A stretch of DNA of 64,000 bases. Source: Shewanella donghaensis. Its GTDB lineage: Bacteria; Pseudomonadota; Gammaproteobacteria; Enterobacterales; Shewanellaceae. The stretch lies in NCBI RefSeq assembly GCF_007567505.1, contig NZ_CP041783.1:1054001-1118000 (forward strand). The letters are read 5' to 3'. The notes beneath the pieces were generated by a model. It searched no databases, was not told where the DNA came from, and saw only the letters and a list, made by a program, of their open reading frames with translations. Within the stretch, counting starts at the first letter, position 1. Every line of letters starts with the position of its first letter. Of this stretch, positions 36,022 to 45,079 are shown piece after piece. A program made the position numbers and the translations under genes.

Positions 36022-39000
36022 ATGACAGTTCGTATTTTTACTGTTAAGCGATTATTTATCTTCATCTTTGTTGCTTTAGCAATTGGCCTAGTCGTGCTTC
36101 AACAAAATTTCCGCGCTTTAGCATTAAGCGCATTAAATACCCTCGCCTCGCCTTATGATATCCGTATTAAAAAAGTAGCATTTAATATAAGCAGTATTGA
36201 CCATATTAACTTTGATGTAATTGAACTTGAATACGAAGATAGCCACATTAAACTAAGTAATATCGAACTCCGTTTACAAAATGGTTTTCGTTCACTGCAA
36301 AACATGTCCTTTAATCTAGAGGATATTACTGCATTCACAATTGACACTATCAATGTAGAGCTTGGTCACTCTTTTCTTAAACGGCGTTTCTTAGGCAAGA
36401 ATGATGGCAATGACAATGAATCTAATTTAGGCTTAAGCTCAAATAAGCTCCCCTTCATTCAATTTAATACGATAAATATTTACTGGCCAGATGACAAAAC
36501 CTCAGGCCAGCCATTTATTCAAACAAGAGATTTAACCCTAAGTCACTTAACCCCAGAGCACTTAACTGAAACTAGCGCCCTTACATCCCTCCAAGGCAAG
36601 TTGCTGTTAATGCAACAACCCCTAATAAATGTCGATGTATCGTTAAACAAACTTAACTGGGAACTTAAGTCGGAAATTGATTTGCACCAATTGATTGGGA
36701 GTATTCTCACCTTTAATGAATCAGTGATTGAACGTCAATCTAAAACCGTTAATCAAGATGAGCAGCAAGGTTTATTATTACTTTCGAAATTCCTAGACCC
36801 CATACTATCGCCTATAGCAAATGCCAATTATGCCTTTCATGGTCAGTGGAATTCACAGACCACATTAGTATTAGCTAGCAGTGAAATTAGTAGCCAAAAT
36901 GAAATTACCAATATTGAAATATCCCCAACGATTGGAAACACGCTCAATCAAAACATCTTATTTAAACCCGAAATACCTTTAAATATTGAGATCAGTTACC
37001 AACCATTGGCTGACATTTACGCCAGCACTCAAACTAGTGCTAAAACCAGTGCTAAAACCAGTGCTCAGGCAACCGATATTGATAAACCAAGCAACCAAAT
37101 ATCTGCGGTTATTTCGCCGTTAACTTGGAAACAAACTACCACTAAGCAAGACCTTATTGACTTAGGTGGTTACATTGATGAGCAATCAGCAGGATTTACC
37201 GCTGCACTTCTCACTCAATTGGACAATGTCATTATTAATAAGAAACGATTAATAACCGACAATGTCTATAAGGGCTCATTACTACAAGAATCTCCTCTTG
37301 AAAGTAAATCCAGTATTGATTGGTTAATTAGCATCGACTCACCTATTACTGTCGATATTTCACTTGCTGACGAAAGCAGCGATTTGGGCCATTTCTATCA
37401 GCTACACACCAATACAATAAATGCCCAATTAACTCATCCGCTACTCACGACTCAGCTAAGATTAAAAGATAATAATATCGCGCTAAATGACCATAACACC
37501 CAGCTAGCAACGACGATAAAATTAGACGTTTTGCAAAATATGGAAGCCGATTTAAGCGGTTTTGATGCGATAGAGAAATCAATAATTATTGATGAGTTTG
37601 AGCTATCTACAGAGATATCAGCGGTAATATCTACTAATCACAAAACTGAACACAAGAGTCGCGGCTCAACAGCGGCTGATAACAGCGAAGCAACGACTAA
37701 ACAGAGCCAAACCAGTATTAAGGTCATCAGCCCAACTCAAATTAAACTGGCTAATTTGGCATTGATGCTAGGTAATAAAGTCATATCATTTGAGCATATT
37801 GACTGGCAAGAAAAGCTCGGCAGTGCGTTAATGATTGATGAAAGTGGTACCACAATTAATCTTGATAGTTTCGCATTAGGTTTCGACACATTTTCTATGT
37901 TCGATGTGGTGAATAAAGATGGATTAATCATTGGTGATGAGTCTCTCGACATAAAAATAGCTCAATTTAGTCTTGATGCACAACAAGAAATACAACTGTC
38001 TATCCCATCCAAACCGCTGGAAAATGACACCGACATCAATATGCCATTGATAAAAAGTAGCCAAAATCAAAAAAGCTTAATGGGAATATTATTAGCACAA
38101 ACTAATCGAGCAAACTTAACTTGGCAGCTAGATGATATTTCTATTGATAAATTAACCATGAATCGAGCCAAATTACGCCGATACCCAGCTCTAAGGCTGA
38201 ATTCATTAAACCTAGAACAAGCAATCTCGTTACAAAGCCAATTACTCACCAGTACGGAACAATGGCAGCTCGATGAGTTATCGCTTTCTAGCTACCATTT
38301 ATTGCAATTACCTAAAAATAACAATCCGATGTCAGTTGCTGGGCAGTGGCGAACAGAGTCCGACTTAGCACCACTACTTAATGTGTTTTCACAAACACAA
38401 ATGCTGCCTAGTGAATTAAACGTATCAGGAAAAAACAAATTTGAAGCGGGTTTTGCATTACTTGAAAACCAAGGTATATCACTGTTTGAAATGAAGTTTG
38501 AACAATCATTAACTGAATTAGAGGCACTGTATAATGATTGGTTTTTTTACGATGGTAATATTAACGCAAATTGCCAGTTCAACTGGCAGCAAGCTAACAG
38601 TATATCAACTAAAACCTATAGCCAAAGCCGACTTCTTTGCCAAGAAACAGCGTTATCAATTGCAGAAGCCTATGTAGGCATTAACTTAGAAAACCTCAAT
38701 TTCAACGCCAATATCTCACTAGGTAAAGATGCCCAGATCCCCCCTAAAAATTGGTTACAAGAAATCAGCGGTTTAAGTGACACCGAAATTAATTTAACCG
38801 CCAGTGGAAAACTACTTGATGGTGAGTTTTTATTACCGGAATTTCACGTAAAACTGCAAGATGAATCTGAAGCTTATTTAATCCTCAATGGCATTAGTTT
38901 ACAGGCTTTACTCGAAGCACAACCCCAAGTAGGAGTGTATGCTGACGGTATTTTTGATGGTGTTTTACCTGCAACATTGATCGATGGTAAAGTGAATATA

Positions 39001-39327
39001 TCAGGGGGGCATTTAGCCGCAAGAACGCCAGGTGGGTTAATACAAGTCTCAGACAATCCAGCCTTAGAACAGCTCAAAACCACTCAACCTTATTTAGAGC
39101 TTGTAGTACAAGCCCTGGAACATCTGCAATACTCAGAGCTCATAAGTACCCTAGACATGCAGAACAATGGCGATGCAAGTATTGCTATCAAGGTAAAAGG
39201 AAAGAGTCAGGATATTGAACGCCCTATACATTTAAACTACTCTCATGAAGAGAATTTATTTCAATTATTCAAAAGCACGCAGATTGGTAACCAACTGCAA
39301 AATGATATCGAACGTTCCGTGAAGTAA
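36022..39327 (+). CDS. ydbH: YdbH, AsmA-like intermembrane phospholipid transport protein
   Basis: A 1101-residue envelope protein, first gene of a ydbH-ynbE-ydbL operon. One N-terminal inner-membrane helix (about residues 10-27) is followed by a very long beta-rich periplasmic body. The C-terminal DUF748/YdbH signature (DGIFDGVLPATLIDGKVNIS, then HLAARTPGGLIQVS) is plain. In E. coli, YdbH is one of three AsmA-like bridges (with TamB and YhdP) that carry phospholipid to the outer membrane. It works with the lipoprotein YnbE, whose gene follows here after 13 bases. The protein is larger than the E. coli one (about 880). Part of the extra length is a low-complexity Ser/Thr/Ala/Lys insert near residues 335-350 and other Ser/Asn-rich loops. 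Confidence 0.9.
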   Translation: MTVRIFTVKRLFIFIFVALAIGLVVLQQNFRALALSALNTLASPYDIRIKKVAFNISSIDHINFDVIELEYEDSHIKLSNIELRLQNGFRSLQNMSFNLEDITAFTIDTINVELGHSFLKRRFLGKNDGNDNESNLGLSSNKLPFIQFNTINIYWPDDKTSGQPFIQTRDLTLSHLTPEHLTETSALTSLQGKLLLMQQPLINVDVSLNKLNWELKSEIDLHQLIGSILTFNESVIERQSKTVNQDEQQGLLLLSKFLDPILSPIANANYAFHGQWNSQTTLVLASSEISSQNEITNIEISPTIGNTLNQNILFKPEIPLNIEISYQPLADIYASTQTSAKTSAKTSAQATDIDKPSNQISAVISPLTWKQTTTKQDLIDLGGYIDEQSAGFTAALLTQLDNVIINKKRLITDNVYKGSLLQESPLESKSSIDWLISIDSPITVDISLADESSDLGHFYQLHTNTINAQLTHPLLTTQLRLKDNNIALNDHNTQLATTIKLDVLQNMEADLSGFDAIEKSIIIDEFELSTEISAVISTNHKTEHKSRGSTAADNSEATTKQSQTSIKVISPTQIKLANLALMLGNKVISFEHIDWQEKLGSALMIDESGTTINLDSFALGFDTFSMFDVVNKDGLIIGDESLDIKIAQFSLDAQQEIQLSIPSKPLENDTDINMPLIKSSQNQKSLMGILLAQTNRANLTWQLDDISIDKLTMNRAKLRRYPALRLNSLNLEQAISLQSQLLTSTEQWQLDELSLSSYHLLQLPKNNNPMSVAGQWRTESDLAPLLNVFSQTQMLPSELNVSGKNKFEAGFALLENQGISLFEMKFEQSLTELEALYNDWFFYDGNINANCQFNWQQANSISTKTYSQSRLLCQETALSIAEAYVGINLENLNFNANISLGKDAQIPPKNWLQEISGLSDTEINLTASGKLLDGEFLLPEFHVKLQDESEAYLILNGISLQALLEAQPQVGVYADGIFDGVLPATLIDGKVNISGGHLAARTPGGLIQVSDNPALEQLKTTQPYLELVVQALEHLQYSELISTLDMQNNGDASIAIKVKGKSQDIERPIHLNYSHEENLFQLFKSTQIGNQLQNDIERSVK
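37033..37068 (+). repeat. 12-bp tandem repeat inside ydbH
   Basis: Three near-identical 12-base units (ACTAGTGCTAAA, ACCAGTGCTAAA, ACCAGTGCTCAG) encode the peptide TSAK repeated. It lies in a variable loop and keeps the frame, so copy number could vary without breaking the gene. Confidence 0.8.
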
Positions 39328-39340
39328 AAAGGACACCTTT

Positions 39341-39538
39341 GTGAAAACTCAGTCGATTTACAGTTTAGTACTATTATTCTCGATAGTATTGTTAGTTGGA
39401 GCCTGTACTCCTACAGTTAAAATTGAGCCACCAGACAAACCTATTGTGATCAATCTAAATGTAAAAATTGAACATGAAATCACCATAAAAATAGACAAGG
39501 AACTCGATATTCTTTTAGAAGATGACGAGTTGTTTTAG
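39341..39538 (+). CDS. ynbE: YnbE-family outer-membrane lipoprotein
   Basis: A 65-residue lipoprotein. The start is GTG at 39341, with AAGGA 8 bases upstream. The signal ends in the lipobox VGAC, giving a mature protein of about 45 residues. The mature sequence begins TPTVKIEPPDKPIVINLNVKI, the characteristic YnbE block, and ends acidic. YnbE is an outer-membrane partner that caps the YdbH bridge by beta-strand stacking. It lies 13 bases after ydbH and 18 bases before ydbL, in the same order as in E. coli. Confidence 0.9.
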   Translation: MKTQSIYSLVLLFSIVLLVGACTPTVKIEPPDKPIVINLNVKIEHEITIKIDKELDILLEDDELF

Positions 39539-39556
39539 TCAATAAGGAGAATCACG

Positions 39557-39889
39557 ATGACAACAAGAATCATGGCCTTACTATTGGCATTTTGCATGGC
39601 TTTAACACTCAGCTTTAATGCGTATGCATTGACCTTGCAACAAGCCAAAAACCAAGGCTTAGTCGGTGAAAAAACTAACGGATACCTCGGTTTAGTGGTC
39701 AATAATAATGACGCTAAAACATTAATGACAGAAGTGAACAGCAAAAGAAAACTGCATTATCAAAAAATTGCTAAAAAGAATAAGCTATCAACTGAGGATG
39801 TTGCCCTAAGAGCAGCAAAAAAAGCCATGGCAGCAGCAGATAAGGATCATTTTTATCAAACACCCCAAGGGAAATGGGCACAAAAGTAA
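39557..39889 (+). CDS. ydbL: YdbL (DUF1318), periplasmic partner of YdbH/YnbE
   Basis: A 110-residue periplasmic protein. Seen: a signal peptide (1-24, ending AYA), then the DUF1318 signature LTLQQAKNQGLVGEKTNGYLG, and a C-terminal end with TPQGKWAQK. YdbL is thought to act as a chaperone-like factor limiting YnbE multimerisation or modulating the YdbH-YnbE bridge. AGGAG lies 8 bases before the ATG. It is the third gene of the operon, and repeats and hairpins that may end transcription follow within 200 bases. Confidence 0.9.
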   Translation: MTTRIMALLLAFCMALTLSFNAYALTLQQAKNQGLVGEKTNGYLGLVVNNNDAKTLMTEVNSKRKLHYQKIAKKNKLSTEDVALRAAKKAMAAADKDHFYQTPQGKWAQK

Positions 39890-39978
39890 GCAAGCCTTTT
39901 GCTTCATTGCCTATAACTGATTCAACCGTTCTTAAAAATACTAATAAGATTAGTATGGGTTCTTGCTAAATAGCTTCT

Positions 39979-40029
39979 TGTTATAAAGCAATTTGTTATA
40001 AGCAATTTGTTATAAGCAATTTGTTATAA
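39979..40029. repeat. 14-bp tandem repeat, three full copies
   Basis: GCAATTTGTTATAA is repeated exactly at 39988, 40002 and 40016, with a partial copy before it. It is intergenic, between ydbL and the solute-binding protein gene. Confidence 0.92.
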
Positions 40030-40035
40030 AAACAA

Positions 40036-40097
40036 CTTGCTGTGAATTATGCTTTGAATCCATAATTTACAGCAAGGGTTTAATCCTTGTGTTTTTT
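40036..40097 (+). promoter_or_regulatory. Two overlapping hairpins, the second terminator-like
   Basis: The first hairpin is a 16-base arm (40036-40051) pairing with 40061-40076, with one G-U pair. The second is CAAGG / CCTTG (40073-40089), followed by GTGTTTTTT. They share bases 40073-40076, so only one can form fully. This could be the ydbHEL operon terminator or an attenuator-like switch. The rest of 39890-40342 holds only the tandem repeat and the promoter region of the next gene. Confidence 0.45.
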
Positions 40098-40342
40098 GCT
40101 TTTCATGACTAGGTTTTATTGAATGGTGAAAAAAATAATAAAAAAGACAATCATAATAAGCATATACCTCAATCATCTTTTGCCCAATTCATTGCACCAC
40201 CCTCACTAGCAAAGCGCAACAACATAAATCCTATTCCATAATGAGTCGATGGCTATATTTTGTAGCACAAAAGTGTTAGATTCATTGCAGTGCCATTTAT
40301 TTGGCAAACGTCAATTAAATTAAAACAACCAACAAGATTGTT

Positions 40343-41134
40343 ATGACCCAGACCCTTAAAAATAGGCTTTTGATTAAAAAGTCACTCAAGATCGTGATGG
40401 CCTTTACCATGCTGATGACTACATCGGTACATGCCCTGCCAGTTGTCAACGTTGGCGGATATTTATTCGCGCCTTACGTAAACGTGACTAACGAAGGTCT
40501 ATTTCAAGGTTTTACCATTGACCTTATTAACGCACTGAATAACCAACAATCTAAAGTTGATTTTCAATTCGTTAATACCAGCATTGAAAACCGCTACCAG
40601 GCATATGAGTTAGGTCGTTTTGATTTAATGTTATTTGAAAGTAAGATTTGGGGCTGGGAGAATTTTAATCCTGAATTTATTCCACTTGATATAAAAGATG
40701 GAGAGGTTTATATCACTCTACGAGATGAGCTTAAAAATCAGGATTACTTCAATTCATTTGCAGGAAAATCATTAAGTCTGGTCAGTGGATATCATTACAA
40801 ATTTGCCGAGTGGAACACTAATACTAGTGTGTTATCGACACATTTTGACATTCAATTTGTTCATACAAATAAAGCATCTATAGAAAGTGTCGTTAAAGGC
40901 AGAGCCGATATTGCTCCAGTGACCTATTCTTATCTAAAGCATTATTTTTTAATCAATCCAAAAGCTGAATCAAAACTTCTAATCTCAGATAGATTTGATC
41001 AGCAATATACCCATAGTGTCTTATTAAATCCTAATGCAATAGTTTCAGCTGCAGAAATCAAACAATGGCTTGCAGGAATTAAAGATTCAGGTCAATTGCG
41101 CCGAATTGCAGAAAAATATAATGTTGATTTATAA
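40343..41134 (+). CDS. Periplasmic solute-binding protein, family 3-like
   Basis: 263 residues with a long but recognisable signal peptide (hydrophobic core about 15-28, ending VHA), and a bilobed periplasmic binding-protein fold of the SBP_bac_3 type. Seen: the lobe-1 start VVNVGGYLFAPYVN, GFTIDLINALNNQ (about 60-72), YELGRFDLML, and the lobe-2 segment SLSLVSGYHYKFAEW. The C-terminal SGQLRRIAEKY is typical of amino-acid receptors. No ABC permease or ATPase gene is adjacent, so it may be an orphan receptor feeding a transporter elsewhere or a signalling protein. The ligand is unknown. Confidence 0.8.
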   Translation: MTQTLKNRLLIKKSLKIVMAFTMLMTTSVHALPVVNVGGYLFAPYVNVTNEGLFQGFTIDLINALNNQQSKVDFQFVNTSIENRYQAYELGRFDLMLFESKIWGWENFNPEFIPLDIKDGEVYITLRDELKNQDYFNSFAGKSLSLVSGYHYKFAEWNTNTSVLSTHFDIQFVHTNKASIESVVKGRADIAPVTYSYLKHYFLINPKAESKLLISDRFDQQYTHSVLLNPNAIVSAAEIKQWLAGIKDSGQLRRIAEKYNVDL

Positions 41135-41170
41135 ATAAAGATATTGATTTCAAAGAAAACCCAACGGATA

Positions 41171-41212
41171 AAAAAATAAGTGCCTAAATGGAGATCCATT
41201 TAGGCACATTTA
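41171..41212. terminator. Bidirectional terminator
   Basis: A 13-bp perfect stem GTGCCTAAATGGA / TCCATTTAGGCAC with a 2-base centre, A-rich before and T-containing after. It lies between convergent genes. Confidence 0.75.
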
Positions 41213-41303
41213 CTCATATTATAAAAACTAAACTGCATCAACTAAGCTATGTGAACTGAGCTAGATCAACGTAAGCTACACTATCTAAACGACATCATCT
41301 AAG

Positions 41304-41711
41304 TTACATCATTACCATTGCCCAGTAATCTAAACGAGCTTTTGGGTCTAATACGGCTTTCTTACATACTTCTTTATATTTACCCATCAAAGGCCCTAAA
41401 TTGCCTTTGCCATTTAAGCTAGCTAACTGTTGCTCTTTAGCCGTGGCAATATCTGCAACGACTTGCTCAGCAGGTAAATAACTTCCAGCAATTTTTTCAG
41501 CTTCTATGGCAGATGTTTTAAGTCTTTCACCTACAGGTTTCATTTGAGGTGCATTCATCCCCATAATCATGCTAGAACTAATTTGATAATAAGCGGCACA
41601 TTGGATGAGTTCATTACTAAATGCGGCCTCAGCTTTATCTTCGGCTTGCACCGATAAACTTGTCGCTAATAGCGTTAACGCAGCAGTAAATAGATATCCT
41701 TTGTTCAACAT
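41304..41711 (-). CDS. Hypothetical secreted helical protein
   Basis: 135 residues from the ATG at 41711, which has AAGGAAA upstream. An ATG at 41762 would add 17 residues and spoil the signal peptide. The signal (1-22, ending VQA) leads to a helical mature domain with two cysteines (ELIQCAAYY and KEVCKKAV), probably a disulfide-held helical bundle in the periplasm. It resembles the many small cysteine-containing periplasmic proteins of Shewanella and Vibrio, but I recognise no named family. It lies 52 bases after the GNAT gene on the same strand and may be co-transcribed. Confidence 0.65.
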   Translation of the reverse strand: MLNKGYLFTAALTLLATSLSVQAEDKAEAAFSNELIQCAAYYQISSSMIMGMNAPQMKPVGERLKTSAIEAEKIAGSYLPAEQVVADIATAKEQQLASLNGKGNLGPLMGKYKEVCKKAVLDPKARLDYWAMVMM

Positions 41712-41763
41712 GAGATTTCCTTTCTTAATTATTAATTTTTGTATGGATAATGGTATTAGCAAA

Positions 41764-42363
41764 TTATTGTTGATAATGCGCCAAACGATGTTTTAAGTGT
41801 TGCTCTACTGTTGGCCATTCGCTATCGATAATTGAATACACTACGGTATCTCTAACGGTGCCATTTTTTAATAACTTATGATTTCTCAACACACCATCTT
41901 GCTTAGCGCCTAAACGCATGATTGCCTGTCTAGACGCTTGATTATGCCAATGAGTTCTAAACTCAACAGCCATAACATCTAGGGTTGAGAATGCATAATT
42001 TAGAATGATCAACTTGGTTTCTGTATTCACAGAAGTTCTTTGGGCACGTTTAGCGTACCAAGTGTAACCAATCTCTAAACGGCGATTAGCTTGATCCCAA
42101 TTGCAAATTCGGGTGCTGCCAATGATTTCGCCTGAAGTCTTATCTCTGACAACAAAAGCTAAAGATTCACCTCGTGCCTCTTGATCTAATGCTTTATCGA
42201 CATAAGCCTTCATATCATCAGGATGTGGGACTGTGGTATACCAAAGCTCCCATAAATTACCATCCGCTGCAGCAAGGCATAGTGCTGGTACATGTTCCAG
42301 TGTTAATGGTTCTAGAATGACATGTTCACCAGTAAAAAAAGTATGACTGTCTACCTGTGTCAT
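41764..42363 (-). CDS. GNAT family N-acetyltransferase (RimJ/RimL-like)
   Basis: A 199-residue cytoplasmic acetyltransferase. Seen: VILEPLTLEHVPAL at the start; FVVRDKTSGEIIGSTRI and EIGYTWYAKRAQRT (about 97-112), with the acetyl-CoA pyrophosphate loop replaced by the RimL-like R/Q-x-x-T pattern; KLIILNYAF; and the C-terminal HNQASRQAIMRLGAKQDGVL. These motifs place it with RimJ/RimL protein or small-molecule acetyltransferases. AGGAG precedes the ATG. The substrate is unknown. Confidence 0.85.
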   Translation of the reverse strand: MTQVDSHTFFTGEHVILEPLTLEHVPALCLAAADGNLWELWYTTVPHPDDMKAYVDKALDQEARGESLAFVVRDKTSGEIIGSTRICNWDQANRRLEIGYTWYAKRAQRTSVNTETKLIILNYAFSTLDVMAVEFRTHWHNQASRQAIMRLGAKQDGVLRNHKLLKNGTVRDTVVYSIIDSEWPTVEQHLKHRLAHYQQ

Positions 42364-42856
42364 TTAGTTCTCCTAATAAAACAGTTAACTTTATCAAACA
42401 ATGACAGAATACATGATCTAGATTAAAAAAATCCTATTTTTGTGACTAAAAACAACAAGCATGAATAGACAAAAATTAACTTTGTGCAAAAAACTGCAGT
42501 AGCGACGGATTTTAAAAATGAATTTCAGCATTATTTTTAATAAACTCAATAAGTATAAACAATGAAAAAAGACGATTTTTGGATTAAGTTTAACGTTATA
42601 AGTACATCAGAGTCCTAGCATGAGTTATTGGTAATGAATGATAGATCAAACTGAACATCTCGAATTTATTGCTCCCTTATGTCCCTACAAGTTGAGGCTG
42701 TGATACCACTTTAATTCCCGATTCAGTAAACATTCAAATACATATTTTTAAACAATTTTTTAGACGCTGATCACTTTATCCATGCTAAAATATGCAGCGG
42801 AATCTCTTTTTATTTCCTATAAAATCCGTCTATATTCTCTATTTACCGAGGTTTGT
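42364..42856. other. Intergenic region before the Bcr/CflA transporter
   Basis: About 490 bases, AT-rich, between divergent genes. No gene, repeat or confident operator is visible. Confidence 0.5.
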
Positions 42857-44074
42857 GTGAGCATGTCTTCTAATACCCCTTCTGTGTCTTCAGCACAGAA
42901 CTCTCCTCATCTTGCCATGCTCATCCCTATGTTGGCAGCGATTGTGGCAATTACACCACTCGCTATTGATATGTATTTACCCGCCATGTCAGCGATTGCA
43001 CTGAGTTACTCAACACATGTCACTACCGTTCAGCAGTCATTAAGTATCTATTTAGCAGGCTACGCGCTGGGTATGCTCACATTCGGGCCTCTTGCAGATA
43101 GATTTGGTCGAAGACCCTTAGTCATTCTCGGTTTAAGTGGTTTTACCATTGTCAGTTTACTTATCTCTTTATGCCACAATATTGAGCTTTTCCTAGCGCT
43201 GCGCTTTGCGCAAGCTTTTATAGGCGCGGCAGCTACGGTCGTTGTACCGGGCTATATCAAAGAAATTTACGGCGACAACACAGCAAAAGGCATGTCATAT
43301 GTCAGCTTGATTATGATGTTGGCGCCATTACTCGCACCCAGTGTGGGCAGTTTGATCCTTGAAGCTGGTGAGTGGCCACTGATATTTTTAAGTCAGAGCT
43401 GTTATGCCATTTTCTTACTTGGCATAGTGTTATTTAAACTAAAAATGCCCAGTGATAAAGCCAAAGACGCTCGCAGTACTAAATCGTTTTTAGCAGCATA
43501 CAAAACTGTTTTTACTCGCCAGGGGGTTAAACTCAATATCACCTGCGGCGTGCTAACCTCATTTGCCTTCTTTTGTTATTTAACGGCATCGCCGTTTATT
43601 TACATGGAAGTGTTTCAGCTTGATAAAACCTTATTCTCGATTTTATTTAGTACCAATGTCGGTGCGTTAATGTTGGCTAATATTGTTAATTCAAGAATTG
43701 TTGGCCGTTTTGGTTCAAACAGAATGTTATTTGCTGCTACGGTATTTGCCACATTAGCAGCTGTAGGTTTATTGATAGTGAATATATTGGGATTAAGCTA
43801 TCACTTTACTGTTGGTATGCTGATCCCATTAATGGGTTGCTTAGGCGTGATGTCAGTCAATGCTGATGCTATTGTGCTAATGAAGTTTAAGAAGGAAACG
43901 GGGACTGCTACAGCTGTCATAGGGACGTTACGTTTTGGTTTTGGTGCCCTTGCAGGTCCCTTACTCGCATTCTTCTATACTGGTACAGCGGTTCCCTTTT
44001 CAGCCATGATGCTTGGCGCTATTATTCTGGTCATGGTTTGCTTACTGTTTCAGCGCACTCTGCCAGTTAGATAA
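42857..44074 (+). CDS. Bcr/CflA family multidrug efflux MFS transporter
   Basis: An inner-membrane proton-driven drug exporter of about 405 residues with 12 hydrophobic helices. Seen: the Bcr/CflA N-terminal TPLAIDMYLPAM, the MFS motif GPLADRFGRRPLVILGL between helices 2 and 3, and ALRFAQAFIGAAATVVVPGY. GAGG lies 5 bases before a GTG at 42857 and 11 before the ATG at 42863; either can be the start. An ATG at 42782 would add an unlikely 25-residue extension. It is a single gene, convergent on a LysE-type exporter. Family substrates include bicyclomycin, sulfonamides and chloramphenicol; this one's are unknown. Confidence 0.88.
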   Translation: MSMSSNTPSVSSAQNSPHLAMLIPMLAAIVAITPLAIDMYLPAMSAIALSYSTHVTTVQQSLSIYLAGYALGMLTFGPLADRFGRRPLVILGLSGFTIVSLLISLCHNIELFLALRFAQAFIGAAATVVVPGYIKEIYGDNTAKGMSYVSLIMMLAPLLAPSVGSLILEAGEWPLIFLSQSCYAIFLLGIVLFKLKMPSDKAKDARSTKSFLAAYKTVFTRQGVKLNITCGVLTSFAFFCYLTASPFIYMEVFQLDKTLFSILFSTNVGALMLANIVNSRIVGRFGSNRMLFAATVFATLAAVGLLIVNILGLSYHFTVGMLIPLMGCLGVMSVNADAIVLMKFKKETGTATAVIGTLRFGFGALAGPLLAFFYTGTAVPFSAMMLGAIILVMVCLLFQRTLPVR

Positions 44075-44091
44075 AACCATTTAAAGTCTAA

Positions 44092-44120
44092 GCATAACGG
44101 TCTAAAAAGAGTCGTTATGC
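44092..44120. terminator. Hairpin between convergent transporter genes
   Basis: An 8-bp stem GCATAACG / CGTTATGC with a 13-base loop. The T tract is weak in both directions, so termination is uncertain. Confidence 0.45.
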
Positions 44121-44130
44121 CTTAAGAGTT

Positions 44131-44736
44131 CTAGATCATCACCATAGGCAAGGTGCTCAGTAATAATGCCGCCATAGCCCAATTGAAATTGCGCTGACGG
44201 ATTTCAGTATTCAATTTCTTACTGATCAAAGAACCTAACAATACCCAAACCAATGACATCGGCAAGCCTACAAGATTAAACACAATCACCCCGCCAATAG
44301 CTGTAACCCAATATAAATCTCCGCTAATAGTGAAAGCACTTAACAGCGTAATTGAAGCCATCCAGGTTTTTGGATTAATCCATTGAAAAAAAGCTGCCTC
44401 TATTAGTGATATTGGCTTTGCTCGTTCACTCGCTTTAGTACGTCCATGCTGGGTTGCTATCTTTATCGCGAGATAAACTAAATAGGATATTGATGCATAT
44501 TTTAATATCTCGTGCAGTAATGGCCACGCCTCAAATAACGAGCCTAACCCCAACAACATCGCCACATGCAAACTAGTCTGGCCGACACGAATACCAATCA
44601 TGTGTCCTATGGTCGCTCTTACACCAAAATTAGCACCTGAATTGGCCAGCAACACATTATTAGGCCCTGGTGTTCCCGTCATCGTGGCACAAAAAACTGC
44701 CGCCGATAACATCAGCATAATTACAGTCGGATCCAT
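44131..44736 (-). CDS. LysE family translocator (amino-acid exporter type)
   Basis: A 201-residue inner-membrane protein with about six helices. Seen: the LysE/RhtB motif TGTPGPNNVLLANSGANFG (about 21-39) and the later QWINPKTWMASI (about 114-125), both diagnostic. Members export amino acids or other small metabolites. It is a single gene, divergent from ilvIH across a 343-base region and convergent on the Bcr/CflA gene. The closeness to branched-chain biosynthesis might hint at an amino-acid export role, but that is speculation. Confidence 0.88.
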   Translation of the reverse strand: MDPTVIMLMLSAAVFCATMTGTPGPNNVLLANSGANFGVRATIGHMIGIRVGQTSLHVAMLLGLGSLFEAWPLLHEILKYASISYLVYLAIKIATQHGRTKASERAKPISLIEAAFFQWINPKTWMASITLLSAFTISGDLYWVTAIGGVIVFNLVGLPMSLVWVLLGSLISKKLNTEIRQRNFNWAMAALLLSTLPMVMI

Positions 44737-44913
44737 AATGTCGAATTACTCATTTTAAAAGTCAGGCATTAAACTAAATGCAATTTACAGCTCCTACAAT
44801 CAATATTTGAGAATAAACAGTCGTTTAATTTAAATAATCATGAAATACACTCAACAATACCACTTTATTTCAACAAGCCACTTGTATCGTAACGAAATTT
44901 AAATATGATGAAG

Positions 44914-45062
44914 GTATCTTGGAATCAGCAAGATACGAATTAAAGTCAAATTATCTGAGGCGGTTTTCTACTGCGTAGATAAACGAGTTCGAATTACCAT
45001 TCGGACTTACTATTAGAACGATTACCGTCGTTGTAACAAGATACTGTTTACCATAACGGTAA
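44914..45062 (+). promoter_or_regulatory. Hairpin-rich leader upstream of ilvI
   Basis: Several short stems lie in a row: GTATCTTG / CAAGATAC (44914-44936), TCTAC / GTAGA (44967-44979), AACGA / TCGTT (45017-45032) and TTACC / GGTAA (45048-45062). The last ends just before the AGAGGA ribosome site of ilvI. No leader peptide rich in Ile, Val or Leu is visible, so classical attenuation is not supported. Confidence 0.4.
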
Positions 45063-45079
45063 CTTAAGAGGATTTAGCA

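Noticed and set aside
39988..40029. 14-bp repeats as a CRISPR array or replication iterons
   Set aside because: There are no spacers, only three copies, and no cas, rep or parA genes in the window.
44904..44942. 12-codon leader peptide upstream of ilvI
   Set aside because: It contains only one Val and no Ile or Leu, so it cannot act as a branched-chain attenuator peptide.
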